DNA of 64,000 nucleotides, taken from positions 109,483 to 173,482 of the forward strand of contig JADJJE010000017.1 in NCBI GenBank assembly GCA_016706685.1, read 5' to 3'. The position numbers were made by a program, and so were the translations under genes. The notes beneath the pieces were generated by a model that worked only from the letters and a program-made list of their open reading frames with translations, had not been told where the DNA came from and ran no database searches. Positions 8,722 to 17,364 of the stretch are shown one piece after another (the first letter of the stretch is position 1; every line of letters begins with the position of its first letter). The DNA comes from Sandaracinaceae bacterium (lineage in GTDB: Bacteria; Myxococcota_A; Polyangia; Polyangiales; Houyiibacteriaceae).

Positions 8722-10346
8722 CGGGCCACGAGCGTGGCGTGCCGCGGCGGCAACCCGCGCGCCATGGTCAGCGCCACAGCGGTGCCTTCCGTGGCAGTGG
8801 TTTCGGTGAGCGTGAAGCGCCGCAGGCCCTCGCTCGCGTCGGGCACCAGCAAGAGGCCGCTGGCCGCGTCGAACGCCATGGTGCCCACCTGGTACTGGCC
8901 TTCGGCGGTGCCGAGCTGCGTCTGGACGCCCGTGGAGATCACCACGCGGTACACCGCGTCGTTGGTGGGCGCGATGAAGTCGCCGTACTCCGCCGCGACG
9001 AACTCGTCCGCCGAGATGGCCGTGATGCCGTTGACGGCCACCGCTGCGCTCATGTCCACGCTCGCCTCCCAGCGCGCCTCTTCCTCGAGGGCAGCGCCGT
9101 TCAGGTGCACCACGACCACGCCGGCGGTGGCGCGCACCTCGGCCGCGTCGAACGTCCCGGAGTGACCGGTGCAGGCGACCAGCGCGCGCGTGTCGTCTTC
9201 GGGCACCGGCACGATGGTCCCGCAGTTGCGCAGGCCGACAAGCGTCACGCTCGTGAGCGACGCGTCCGCTGGGTCCACCAGCACGACCACGCCATCTGCC
9301 GAGGCGCTGAAGTCCGCGCTCAGCAGGCCCAAGCCCACGGCTACGTAGTCTCCGAGCCGCAGCATGCGCGAGGGGCGCGCGAGCACGTCCGTCTCACCGA
9401 CGACCGTGCTGAAGCTGGACAGGTCCACGCGCGCGCCGGTGCGCGCCATGGTGGTCGGATCGATCTCGATGAGGTCCGTGCCCGCCTCGCTCGCCTCCGC
9501 CGCGGCGTCGGGGTTCTGACCGAAGCGGCTGATCCACGCGCGGTCGCTGCCGAGCGCCAGGTAGTCCTGCGGATTGCTGGAGAAGCCCGCGACGCCTGCG
9601 GTGCTGTGGGTGCGCAGCTGCCCCACCAGCTCGCCGCCGGGGATCGCCACGCGCGTGATGACGTCCACGCGGAAGCGGTCTAGGACCACGACGTGGCCGG
9701 CCTCGGGCGTGGTCGGCAGCGACACGTCACCACCGAGCGCGGCCACCAATCCGGCCAGGGCGTCGGCCGACGTGAACCACTCCGCGTCGAGCGCGTCGCC
9801 CTCGCCGTCCAGCATGGCGATGGCGGTGCTGCTGTAGTCGCTGCTGACCACGGCGAACGCTGGCGTCGCGCCAAGTGCAGGAAGGTCCGTGGCGAGCGCT
9901 CGCACCACCACGAACACGCCGCCGCTGCCGTGGCTGAAGCTCGCGACGCCATCCGTGAAGGTGGCGCCGGCCACGATGGCCCACGGCGCATCCGTGCCGC
10001 TGGCCGCGAACACGAAGAGGTCCTCGTCGCCCCCCGAATAGGGGAGCGTGATGGCCACGGGCATGGCGAACACGGTGGTGGTCGGAGCCAGCTCGAAGGG
10101 CTGCCCGGTGAACTCCTCGCCGGCGCCCAGCGCCGTGACGTCGGTCTGCGCGAGGCGCGTGAGCGTGAGCGTGGTGGACTCCGCAAGGGCCTCCGCGGGG
10201 ACCACCACGGACGCATTGCCCAGCACCAGCGTGCCACCGGCGGCGTCCACCGCGAGTGTCCGTGTGGAAGCGCCGTCGTCCGCGCAGCCGAGCGCCATCA
10301 GCGCCGCGAGCGGAGCCAGCATCCAAATCATCTTCGAGCGAGTCAT
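8718..10346 (-). CDS. lipoprotein with ZU5-like and propeller-like regions, in the cobalamin-riboswitch operon
   Basis: A 542-residue lipoprotein: signal sequence with lipobox ALMALGC, then a ZU5-like beta segment (VVVPAEALAESTTLTL, later PVAITLPYS). A long stretch of repeated short beta motifs follows, such as VVLDRFRVDVITR, DLIEIDPTTMARTG, VVLVDPADASLTSV and VPVPEDDTRALVACTG, which resembles a beta-propeller. I chose the ATG at 10346 because AAAGGA sits 6 bases upstream and it overlaps the receptor stop in an ATGA. It is downstream of a TonB receptor under a B12 riboswitch. By analogy with BtuG, the propeller lipoprotein paired with BtuB in Bacteroides, it may capture corrinoids at the surface. 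The function is inferred from context. Confidence 0.8.
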   Translation of the reverse strand: MTRSKMIWMLAPLAALMALGCADDGASTRTLAVDAAGGTLVLGNASVVVPAEALAESTTLTLTRLAQTDVTALGAGEEFTGQPFELAPTTTVFAMPVAITLPYSGGDEDLFVFAASGTDAPWAIVAGATFTDGVASFSHGSGGVFVVVRALATDLPALGATPAFAVVSSDYSSTAIAMLDGEGDALDAEWFTSADALAGLVAALGGDVSLPTTPEAGHVVVLDRFRVDVITRVAIPGGELVGQLRTHSTAGVAGFSSNPQDYLALGSDRAWISRFGQNPDAAAEASEAGTDLIEIDPTTMARTGARVDLSSFSTVVGETDVLARPSRMLRLGDYVAVGLGLLSADFSASADGVVVLVDPADASLTSVTLVGLRNCGTIVPVPEDDTRALVACTGHSGTFDAAEVRATAGVVVVHLNGAALEEEARWEASVDMSAAVAVNGITAISADEFVAAEYGDFIAPTNDAVYRVVISTGVQTQLGTAEGQYQVGTMAFDAASGLLLVPDASEGLRRFTLTETTATEGTAVALTMARGLPPRHATLVAR

Positions 10347-12367
10347 TGCCATTCCTTTGAGTAGACCGCGCTCACCGCGACACGACGTCCGGGGAGCGCA
10401 TAGCCGAGAACATCCGAGCCCGCGCGGTTGCGCAGGTCGCGGAGCGAGAGGGCGAGCTCGAGGCCGCGATAGGCGACACGCGCGCCCACCCCCAGCCACG
10501 CCCGCGCGGGGATCGCAATCAGGTTTGCTCCGTCGGCGTACAGCCGGCCCTGATGGCGCACGTCGGCGTAGAGCGTGCCGACCACCCCCGAGCGAAGCTC
10601 GCCAGTGCCGAGCTGCACGCGCAGGAAGCCCGTGGTGCGCGCGCGGTAGGGAAGCGCGTTCCCGAGCGCATCGCGTGAGTGCAAGAACGAGAACATGCCC
10701 GCCACCAGCAGGTGCTCGCTCAGCTGCAGCTCGCCGCTGGACTCGAGGCCGGCCACCCGCGCGGAGTCGATGTTCTCGAAGATGGTCTGCGACTGGCTCG
10801 TGCGCCGCGCGCGGATCAGGTCGTCGTCACGACGCACGTGCCCGCGGAGTTCGAAGCGCACGCAGAGGTCGTCGCTACCCGACTGCAGGAGCAGCCCGAT
10901 GTCTCCGCCGAGGCCCGTCTCGGGGCGCAGCGCGTGGTTGGCGTGCACCATGCCACGATCGCCGAACAGCTCGAGCTGGCTGGGCAGCCGCGCCCCACGG
11001 AACGCCGACGCCGTGATCGACACCCCGCGCAAAGGGCTGAACGCTGCCCCCAAGCGAAAGGTCGGGAGCACGTCGCGCGCGGTGAACGTCTGGATGCGAC
11101 CGAGGCGCAGCTCACGCGTATGCCCGAACGTGCCCAGCACCCGGACCGAAGGGCGCAGCGACCAGAGCCGCCCGTGCCGGCCTCCGTGCAGGTTGGCCTC
11201 GAGAGTCCCGGAGACCCCCTCACGCCGCGACGTGGGCTCCGCGAAGGCGTTGAGCCCGTCCTCGGGGTCGTAGCGGTAGCCAGACGCCTCCAGCACCAGT
11301 GTGGTGTCGAGCAGCGGGTGCGGCGACAGCTGGAGCGTCCCGCGCGTACGCCAGCTTCGCCCGTGGTCGTCGGTGTCCTGCGCGCCAACACCGAACTCCC
11401 CGAGCGTGTCGTCGAAGCGGTTGCGACGCCCGCTCATTAGCGCTTGGAGCGCCAGGCGCGCGTCGGCGCGGCCCGCGAACGAGCGTGAGAGCCCGAGCAC
11501 GCCACGCACGTCGCTGCGCGTCTGCTCGGTCTGCAGCGATGGCGCGGAGAGCGGCCCGGGTACCCCCGCGTCGCGCGTGATGGTGAGCAGCACCGCGCGC
11601 AGCGTCCACTCGCCTTGGACCGCTCGCAGATGCAGGAACGACGAGGTGTCCACCACCTCGGCGTTGCGCACGCGGCGACGCACATCGTCCGTGTAGTCGA
11701 AGCGCGTGTTGCCGTCGTCCAGGTACGGGTAGTCGGAGCGCGAGCCGCGCGCCCCCGCCACGGCGAAGACCTCCACGTTCCCGCGCCGCAGGCTGACTTC
11801 CAGCCCGCCGCCGCCCGTGCGATAGCTGCCGGCGTTCGCGCGCAGCACGAGCCGAGTCCCGAGCACCGTCGCGGGGACCAAGCGCACCACGCCCCCCATG
11901 GGTGCCACGTTGAGGCGTGCCGGTGCGCCACCGCGGTAGACCTCGATCGCGTGGAAAGCGTCCAGCGGGAGCAGCGAGAAGTCGAACGCGCCGTCGTCCA
12001 CGTCGTGGATCGGGAGGTCGTCCAGCACCACCTCCGTCTGGCTCGCGTCACCGCCGCGCAGACCGAGGCCCGAGAAGGCGCCGAGGCCCCCGAGGCTCTG
12101 CAGCTGTGCGCCGGGCAGCTCCGGGAGCACGTCCACGATCGTCTCGCCGGCCGCGCTGCGCTCGCGTAGGTCCACGCGGGTCCCGGACGCCGTGGCGTCG
12201 AGGCCGTTGTCCGAGGGCAGCGCGCGCTCCACCTCGGCGACCGCACCGAAGCCCTCCTCGTCATCCCCCTCCGCCTGAGCCCGCACACGGCCAACCCCCG
12301 CGCCCACGAGCGCGCACGCCAGCACGAAGCTCGCGAGAATCTTGGGGGTGGAGAGGCGTCCTGGCAT
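10343..12367 (-). CDS. TonB-dependent outer-membrane receptor, probably for cobalamin (BtuB-like)
   Basis: A 674-residue protein with a signal peptide (ILASFVLACALVGAGVGRVRAQA). A plug domain shows typical LGGLGAFSGLGLRGG, EVVLDDLPI and IEVYRGGAPA motifs. A long beta-barrel has alternating aromatic strands (RFELRGHVRRDDDLIRARR, GFLRVQLG) and ends in the aromatic/charged SAVYSKEWQ instead of the classic final Phe. Family role: energised uptake across the outer membrane. The substrate is inferred from the cobalamin riboswitch about 90 bases upstream of the start. The downstream lipoprotein gene overlaps by 4 bases. No ABC-type BtuCDF gene is in the window, so inner-membrane import must be encoded elsewhere. 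Confidence 0.9.
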   Translation of the reverse strand: MPGRLSTPKILASFVLACALVGAGVGRVRAQAEGDDEEGFGAVAEVERALPSDNGLDATASGTRVDLRERSAAGETIVDVLPELPGAQLQSLGGLGAFSGLGLRGGDASQTEVVLDDLPIHDVDDGAFDFSLLPLDAFHAIEVYRGGAPARLNVAPMGGVVRLVPATVLGTRLVLRANAGSYRTGGGGLEVSLRRGNVEVFAVAGARGSRSDYPYLDDGNTRFDYTDDVRRRVRNAEVVDTSSFLHLRAVQGEWTLRAVLLTITRDAGVPGPLSAPSLQTEQTRSDVRGVLGLSRSFAGRADARLALQALMSGRRNRFDDTLGEFGVGAQDTDDHGRSWRTRGTLQLSPHPLLDTTLVLEASGYRYDPEDGLNAFAEPTSRREGVSGTLEANLHGGRHGRLWSLRPSVRVLGTFGHTRELRLGRIQTFTARDVLPTFRLGAAFSPLRGVSITASAFRGARLPSQLELFGDRGMVHANHALRPETGLGGDIGLLLQSGSDDLCVRFELRGHVRRDDDLIRARRTSQSQTIFENIDSARVAGLESSGELQLSEHLLVAGMFSFLHSRDALGNALPYRARTTGFLRVQLGTGELRSGVVGTLYADVRHQGRLYADGANLIAIPARAWLGVGARVAYRGLELALSLRDLRNRAGSDVLGYALPGRRVAVSAVYSKEWQ

Positions 12368-12454
12368 CGGGCGGGTTCCCGTGCGGACGACACAACCAAA
12401 GAAGGCAACGCGACCTGACGCGTGGCCCTCGGAGCTGTGTCCCGCAGCAGAGGG

Positions 12455-12600
12455 TAGGCGTTCGAGCAGGTCTCCGGACTCGCGACCCTAGACCCCGTCG
12501 CCTTCCCAGACCGCCGCTCGCAGAGAGCGGCAGCGCCAGTGGCACCATGACGAGGTGTTCGATCGCATACCGTGGCGGGAACCGTGTCGGCATGGAACCG
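12455..12600 (-). ncRNA. cobalamin (B12) riboswitch
   Basis: On the minus strand the leader contains the B12-box AGTCCGGAGACCTGC (complement of 12466-12480). It also has the conserved GCCACTGG core (complement of 12536-12543) and a GGGAAGGCGACGGG segment (complement of about 12494-12507), in the correct order and spacing for the cobalamin riboswitch class. A GGTTCCCGCCACGG segment lies at the 5' side. It ends about 90 bases before the TonB receptor start, leaving room for an expression platform. Expected action: corrinoid binding lowers expression of the receptor and lipoprotein. Outer borders are approximate. Confidence 0.92.
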
Positions 12601-12725
12601 ACTTCCCTCTTCGACCACCGCATGTCTCCGCAGTGGCCTCGCGCGACCTTCACCTCATGTGAGCAGCCGCGACCCAAGCGCTGCGCCGACTCTGAGAGGA
12701 ATCCGGCGAGCGGTCAAGGGCCGAG

Positions 12726-13916
12726 TCAGAAGCGCGTGCCAGCGCGCACCGACAGCCCCAGCGAAACCGCCCCGCCATTGGCGCTCAGCACCGTGATCTC
12801 GGGCAGCTGCGCCTCGAGGTAGAGCGCCTTGGTGGCGTGATAGACCACCAAGGCGCCGGCGCGCACATAAAGCGAGGGCACACGGTTTCCCGTCAGACCC
12901 ATGAACATGCCCAGGTCCACGCCCGCGCCCAGGTGCACCGGCGCGCGGAACGGGCTGGCCAAGTAGGCCGCGCCACCGTGCAGCGCGAAGCCCCCCGCAG
13001 CACCGAAGAAGATGTCGAGCCCAGCGCGCAGCTCGAGCCCCGTGTCGCCGAGCGCGTAGCCGAAGATCACCTCGGCGGTGCCGAGCGTGCCTCCCGAGCC
13101 GTTCGACCCCGCGCGAAGCAGGGGGTGCACCCCGAGGCCCACCTCGAAGAGCATGTGATCTTCCGCGCCATACCGCTCGCGGTCGGCGAAGGCCGTGCGC
13201 TCCGCTTCGGCGCGCTCGGCTTCGGCGCGCGCCTCGGCGTCCAGCTGCTCGCGAGCTGCCTGCTCTTCTGCCTCGCGCGCAAGTCGCTCGGCCTCCTCCT
13301 GCGCGCGCTGCTCGGCATCGCGGCCGGTCGTGTCGGCGCCTGCCAGGCGGCCCACGTCGTCGCCCAGGCCCTCGGGCCGCAGCAGCGCCTGCAGCAGCGC
13401 CATCAAGCGCTCGCGTTCGTGGGGGCGCAGCACCTCGGCGTCGATCTCTTCCACGCGCGTGTCGCGCGCATAGCCCACGCGCAGGGTCAGCCAATAGCCG
13501 TTGGCCGTGATGTCGTGCACGACGGGCACGACCACCCACGCGGCGCGGTTGAGCTCGGCCACGGCACGGAAGTCATTCGCACCCTCGGGCACCTCGTGCT
13601 GGGTGGCGTCGATGGCGCCTGCCTCGGTCACCGCGTCATGCCCGAGCGCGCGCACCGCCTCGGACACCGCGTCCGTGAGTGCGTCGTGCTGGTCTTCATC
13701 CCCGGCGCCGGTGGCCGTGACCACCACGACGCGGTCGGCGTGGGCGACCCCCGGAGCGAACCCGAGCGCCAGCAGCATGAGCGCGAGCGCGGCGGCTCCG
13801 CGGCGACCCGACGCTGTGACTTCCGAGAGGTGCGGAGACGCGGCGCGAGAACGCGCGTTCACGGGATTGTCGAGCTTCGGTCCGTTCCGCATGGTGCGCC
13901 GCAACATACGCAACAT
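12726..13916 (-). CDS. secreted or outer-membrane protein with coiled coil and C-terminal beta domain; function unknown
   Basis: A 396-residue protein of a layout common in myxobacteria. A signal sequence (ALALMLLALGFAPGVAHA) is followed by an about 110-residue alpha/beta region resembling a TolB-like N-domain (VVVVTATGAGDEDQHDALTDAV). An Ala/Glu/Arg-rich coiled coil comes next (EEAERLAREAEEQAAREQL). The C-terminal about 170 residues are Gly-rich, with alternating hydrophobic strands and a final Arg-Phe, typical of a small outer-membrane barrel. No catalytic motif was found. The stretch before the signal sequence is long (about 40 residues), so a downstream start is possible. The gene begins directly after the VOC gene stop. 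Confidence 0.75.
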   Translation of the reverse strand: MLRMLRRTMRNGPKLDNPVNARSRAASPHLSEVTASGRRGAAALALMLLALGFAPGVAHADRVVVVTATGAGDEDQHDALTDAVSEAVRALGHDAVTEAGAIDATQHEVPEGANDFRAVAELNRAAWVVVPVVHDITANGYWLTLRVGYARDTRVEEIDAEVLRPHERERLMALLQALLRPEGLGDDVGRLAGADTTGRDAEQRAQEEAERLAREAEEQAAREQLDAEARAEAERAEAERTAFADRERYGAEDHMLFEVGLGVHPLLRAGSNGSGGTLGTAEVIFGYALGDTGLELRAGLDIFFGAAGGFALHGGAAYLASPFRAPVHLGAGVDLGMFMGLTGNRVPSLYVRAGALVVYHATKALYLEAQLPEITVLSANGGAVSLGLSVRAGTRF

Positions 13917-14390
13917 CTACGCCAATTTCGAGAACGCCTCCACCACCTCGGGCGGCGCCTGCACCAGCTCGATGAGCACGCCCTCCCCGCTCAGCGGCGT
14001 GGCCTCGTTGCCCTTCGGGTGGATGAAGCACACGTCGTAGCCCGCCGCGCCCTTGCGGATGCCACCCGGCGTGAAGCGCATTCCCTCCGCCGTCAGCCAC
14101 TCCACCGCCACGTGGATGTCGTCCACCCAGAGGCCAATGTGGTTGAGCGCCGGCTGGTCCACGCGCGGCTTCTTCTCGGGGTCGATGGGCTGCATCAGGT
14201 CTACTTCCACCTTGAAGGGCCCGCTGCCCAGCACGGCGATGTCCTCGTCCACGTTCTCCTTCTCGCTCTGGAAGTTGCCGTGGAGCGTGAGACCCAGGGT
14301 GTCCACCCACAGCTTGCGCAGCGCGGACTTGTCGGGACCGCCCACGGCAATCTGCTGGATACCAAGGACCTTGAAGGGACGTGCGCTCAC
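13917..14390 (-). CDS. VOC-superfamily protein (glyoxalase / epimerase-like)
   Basis: A 157-residue protein with two beta-alpha-beta-beta-beta modules of the vicinal oxygen chelate fold. The first begins VLGIQQIAVGGPD; the second contains the metal-ligand motif NHIGLWVDDI and ends with GVLIELVQAP, which supplies the final Glu ligand. Length and end motif resemble methylmalonyl-CoA epimerase and lactoylglutathione lyase, but the first histidine ligand position is Gln. The exact reaction therefore cannot be told. It is transcribed with the downstream beta-barrel protein (zero gap). Confidence 0.82.
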   Translation of the reverse strand: MSARPFKVLGIQQIAVGGPDKSALRKLWVDTLGLTLHGNFQSEKENVDEDIAVLGSGPFKVEVDLMQPIDPEKKPRVDQPALNHIGLWVDDIHVAVEWLTAEGMRFTPGGIRKGAAGYDVCFIHPKGNEATPLSGEGVLIELVQAPPEVVEAFSKLA

Positions 14391-14505
14391 CAGGGGGCTC
14401 CTCTACCCAACCGGGCTACCGCGGTGTTCGCTCACCGGCTCGGGTGGTCGGGCGCCCGGACCATACACCGCGTTCGCGCGGGACGCATGCGCTGGCGAGG
14501 CGGCG

Positions 14506-15207
14506 TCAGGGCCGCTCCATGCCGTGCTCCACCAGCCACGCCAGCGGGTCGATGGCGTTGTCGCGGTAGGGCCCTGGGAACGGCGCGCGGCCATCCCTTC
14601 CGCGCTGCCGCACCTCGAAGTGCAGGTGTGGGTACATGCCCCGGAACTTGCCGTTGTTCGAGTTGCCCACGCGGCCCAGCTTCTGGCCTGCCGCGAGCGC
14701 CTGTCCCACCTCCACCAGCACCTCGTCGAGGTGAGCGTAGAAGCTGAAGTCGTCGCTCTCGGGGTGGTAGACGACCACGGCGTTCCCATAGCCCAGGAAC
14801 CCGTGCAGACGCTCGGCGTCCGACGCCACGTTCAGCACGATGCCGCGCCTCGCCGCGAGCACCGCCGCCCCGCGCTCGGCGTTGAAGTCGAGCCCCGCGT
14901 GGAACTGTCGTCGCCGTCTCAGGCGCGCCCGTCGGTAGCCGAAGCCGCTGGCCACGCGGCCGCCCTCTACGGGAGCCACCGCCGGCTCGAGCGCGGAGCC
15001 CGTCAGCACCAAGCGCGGCAGCGCCAGCTTCACGGGAAAGCGCGCGTGCACCGGGTCCAGCGGCTCGGGCAGCGAGGAGATGAGGTCGGGCGCTGCCCCC
15101 GCGGTGCTACCTACTGCGAGCGAAGCCGCGAGCGCCAACAAGAGCGCGCTGGGCATGCGTCGGGTGAGGCTGGCCCGGGGCCGGCGGCTGGGGGGGGAAG
15201 TCAGCAC
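14506..15207 (-). CDS. M23-family (LytM) metallopeptidase, secreted
   Basis: A 233-residue protein with an N-terminal signal (SALLLALAASLAVGSTAGAA) and one LytM/peptidase M23 domain. Zn-ligand motifs are FHAGLDF and HLHFEVRQRG, with GYGNAVVVYHP and YAHLDEVLVEVGQ between them. This family cleaves peptidoglycan cross-links in the periplasm or regulates amidases. The ATG at 15156 (MPSALLLALA) would give a cleaner signal peptide than 15207. It is followed after a 115-base gap by the VOC gene on the same strand. Confidence 0.9.
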   Translation of the reverse strand: MLTSPPSRRPRASLTRRMPSALLLALAASLAVGSTAGAAPDLISSLPEPLDPVHARFPVKLALPRLVLTGSALEPAVAPVEGGRVASGFGYRRARLRRRRQFHAGLDFNAERGAAVLAARRGIVLNVASDAERLHGFLGYGNAVVVYHPESDDFSFYAHLDEVLVEVGQALAAGQKLGRVGNSNNGKFRGMYPHLHFEVRQRGRDGRAPFPGPYRDNAIDPLAWLVEHGMERP

Positions 15208-15259
15208 GGGCGGACAGGATGACCACCAAATCTATCGGCGTAAACCCCCCGAGTGTCGA

Positions 15260-17317
15260 TCAGGGCGCCGGCGACCCTGCGGCGATGGTAGGGACCCCGT
15301 CCTCCACCCAGCTGGTGAAGAACTCCGTGATGAGCGCCTCGCCCGGCGGGTCCGTGGACACGAAGTGCCCGCCAGCGTACTGCACGAGGCCCACGGTGTG
15401 CATCGCACCGCTGCCATTGCCCATGACGGGAGCGGCCACGGAGGGCAGCCCATGCGCCTGGTGATCCGGGATGCGCGCGAGGTACGGCGACACCTGCGGG
15501 AACCCACCCGCCAGCCCCAACGCTTCGATGGTGAGCGGGGGGGTGAACGGGTCCGACACGCCCTCGGTCTGCAGAATGCTCTTGGGTGCGAAGCCTGGGC
15601 GCGGGGCGCGGTGAATCAGGTGGGCGTAGCTGGCTGTGTCGGCGACATCCACCCACGTGGTGAGCAACGCGAGAAGCGGGTGCTCGTAGACCATGTGCTC
15701 GCGCACGAGGGGGTCCATGCCCACACCGGGTAGACCCAGCGCGAGGGTGAGGATGTCGGCGATGTTGATCGGCTCGGTCTTGTCGACCACCGCGATGACG
15801 AACACGGCGCCGGCGCCGCTCAGCACACCACCCTGCGCTTGGTCGTCGATGGCCAGGAAGAGGGGTCCGTTCACGCCACCCTGCGAGTGGCCGTAGAAGT
15901 AGATCTTGCTGGTGTCGAACGTGACCGGCGCCGCGCGACCCGTGACCGTGATGGGCACCGCGAGCGCGTCGATCAAGCGGGCTTGCTGCACCACGTCGAG
16001 CGCCGACTGCCGCGCGTTGTCACGCAGCGAGAGCGGGTTGAGCACGTTGAACACGGGGATCGAAGGGTCTCCGCCGCCGGGCAGACGCTCACCGTGGTGA
16101 ATCTGGTCGACGCCCATGACGGCGATGCCCTGCTCGGCGAGCATGGCGCCCACGCCGTTGCGTGCGTAGCTGCGGTAGTCGCCGCCCGTGCCGTGCGCGT
16201 AGAGCACGATGGGGTAGCCCTCGGCCGGCATCGGCACCGTGGACGGTGGGATGGTCAGCGAGAAGCGCACGTCGAACTCGTCCTGCACCACGGGCACGCC
16301 GTTCTCGACGACGAAGTTTCCGCCGTCCTCGACGTAGTCGTAGGGCAGGTCCCCCTGCTGGAAGATGGGCGAGGGACCGTAGCGACCGAGCAGCTCCACG
16401 TGCGTGCTGGCGCTGGCGTTGGGCTGCCACTCGTCGGGGTCGGCCACCGGCAGCTCGTACTCGTCCATCATGAAGTCGCGGGCCGCGAGGAGCTCGTTGT
16501 AGGCCGCGCTGGTGGTGAACACGGCCATGCTCAGGATGTCGGCCTCGGCGACGCCAGCGTTGGCCAGCGCGGTCAGTGCAGGCGCGTGGATGGCACGCGC
16601 GGACACCACGTTGGCGTCGCTGGTGTCGTCGCCCAGCAGGGCCTCGAAGTCGAGGTCGCGCTCGTAGTCGCCACCCGCGTCGGGCTTGACGTCCCGCGTG
16701 ACCACCACGGCGTACGTGGTGTCCCACTCGAGCGGGACGCCGAACACCGGCAAGACCGCCACGCAGTGCTGCGGCCAGTAGCGGGTGGCCTCGTCGCGGT
16801 AGCTCACGTTCACCGCGTGGCGCGTGCCCACGTTCGGGCTGTCCGCGTCCACGTTCATGAGGAACACCGACGCGTCCGCGTCTTGCGCGGCTGCGGCGTC
16901 CGCCGGAAGGGTGCTGGTGTCCACGCTGGCCGAGAAGCGCAGGTAGGTGCCGCCGTTGATGGAGTAGCCGCGCGTGTCGGCCTCGATGGCGTTCAGGTAC
17001 CGTCGCACCAGCTGGTTCTCACGCGGCTGGGGGAACTCGGAAACGTCCAGGGTGCCATCCGGGTTGCGGCGCACGTCGCTGGGCCACGGAAGGTCGAAGA
17101 AGGCATGGGTCGCGGGGTCACGCGGCAGCGCGAACACCGCGCGCACCGCAGGCGGCTGCGGACCGCCATCCACGTCCATGTCGGAGACGTCGTTGTCGCC
17201 CACGCCCATGTCCATGGTGTTGCCATCGGAGCTGCCGCAGCCCCCGACCAGCGCGCCCATGAGACCCAGCCCCAGCACCAACCTGCGCCACGGCGCCCCG
17301 CACGAAAAGCGATCCAT
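15260..17317 (-). CDS. lipoprotein alpha/beta-hydrolase, extracellular lipase/esterase-like
   Basis: A 685-residue lipoprotein. The lipobox is ALVGGC, followed by a short Gly/Asp-rich tether. The N-terminal half is beta-rich (DLPWPSDVRRNPDGTLDV). The C-terminal half has the hydrolase fold: YPIVLYAHGTGGDYRSY forms the oxyanion region and FYGHSQGG holds the nucleophile Ser. A late Asp and a His (GGHFVSTDP) may complete the triad. The pattern resembles the large Pla-1/cef-type bacterial lipases. I chose ATG 17317 (MDRFSC) because it directly precedes the signal peptide; longer N-termini would place the signal internally. Surface or periplasmic location is predicted; the substrate is unknown. Confidence 0.85.
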   Translation of the reverse strand: MDRFSCGAPWRRLVLGLGLMGALVGGCGSSDGNTMDMGVGDNDVSDMDVDGGPQPPAVRAVFALPRDPATHAFFDLPWPSDVRRNPDGTLDVSEFPQPRENQLVRRYLNAIEADTRGYSINGGTYLRFSASVDTSTLPADAAAAQDADASVFLMNVDADSPNVGTRHAVNVSYRDEATRYWPQHCVAVLPVFGVPLEWDTTYAVVVTRDVKPDAGGDYERDLDFEALLGDDTSDANVVSARAIHAPALTALANAGVAEADILSMAVFTTSAAYNELLAARDFMMDEYELPVADPDEWQPNASASTHVELLGRYGPSPIFQQGDLPYDYVEDGGNFVVENGVPVVQDEFDVRFSLTIPPSTVPMPAEGYPIVLYAHGTGGDYRSYARNGVGAMLAEQGIAVMGVDQIHHGERLPGGGDPSIPVFNVLNPLSLRDNARQSALDVVQQARLIDALAVPITVTGRAAPVTFDTSKIYFYGHSQGGVNGPLFLAIDDQAQGGVLSGAGAVFVIAVVDKTEPINIADILTLALGLPGVGMDPLVREHMVYEHPLLALLTTWVDVADTASYAHLIHRAPRPGFAPKSILQTEGVSDPFTPPLTIEALGLAGGFPQVSPYLARIPDHQAHGLPSVAAPVMGNGSGAMHTVGLVQYAGGHFVSTDPPGEALITEFFTSWVEDGVPTIAAGSPAP

Positions 17318-17364
17318 CGGGTCAGTGTACTCGCCCGTTTCGCGCGGGGAAAGAGCGGATCCGC

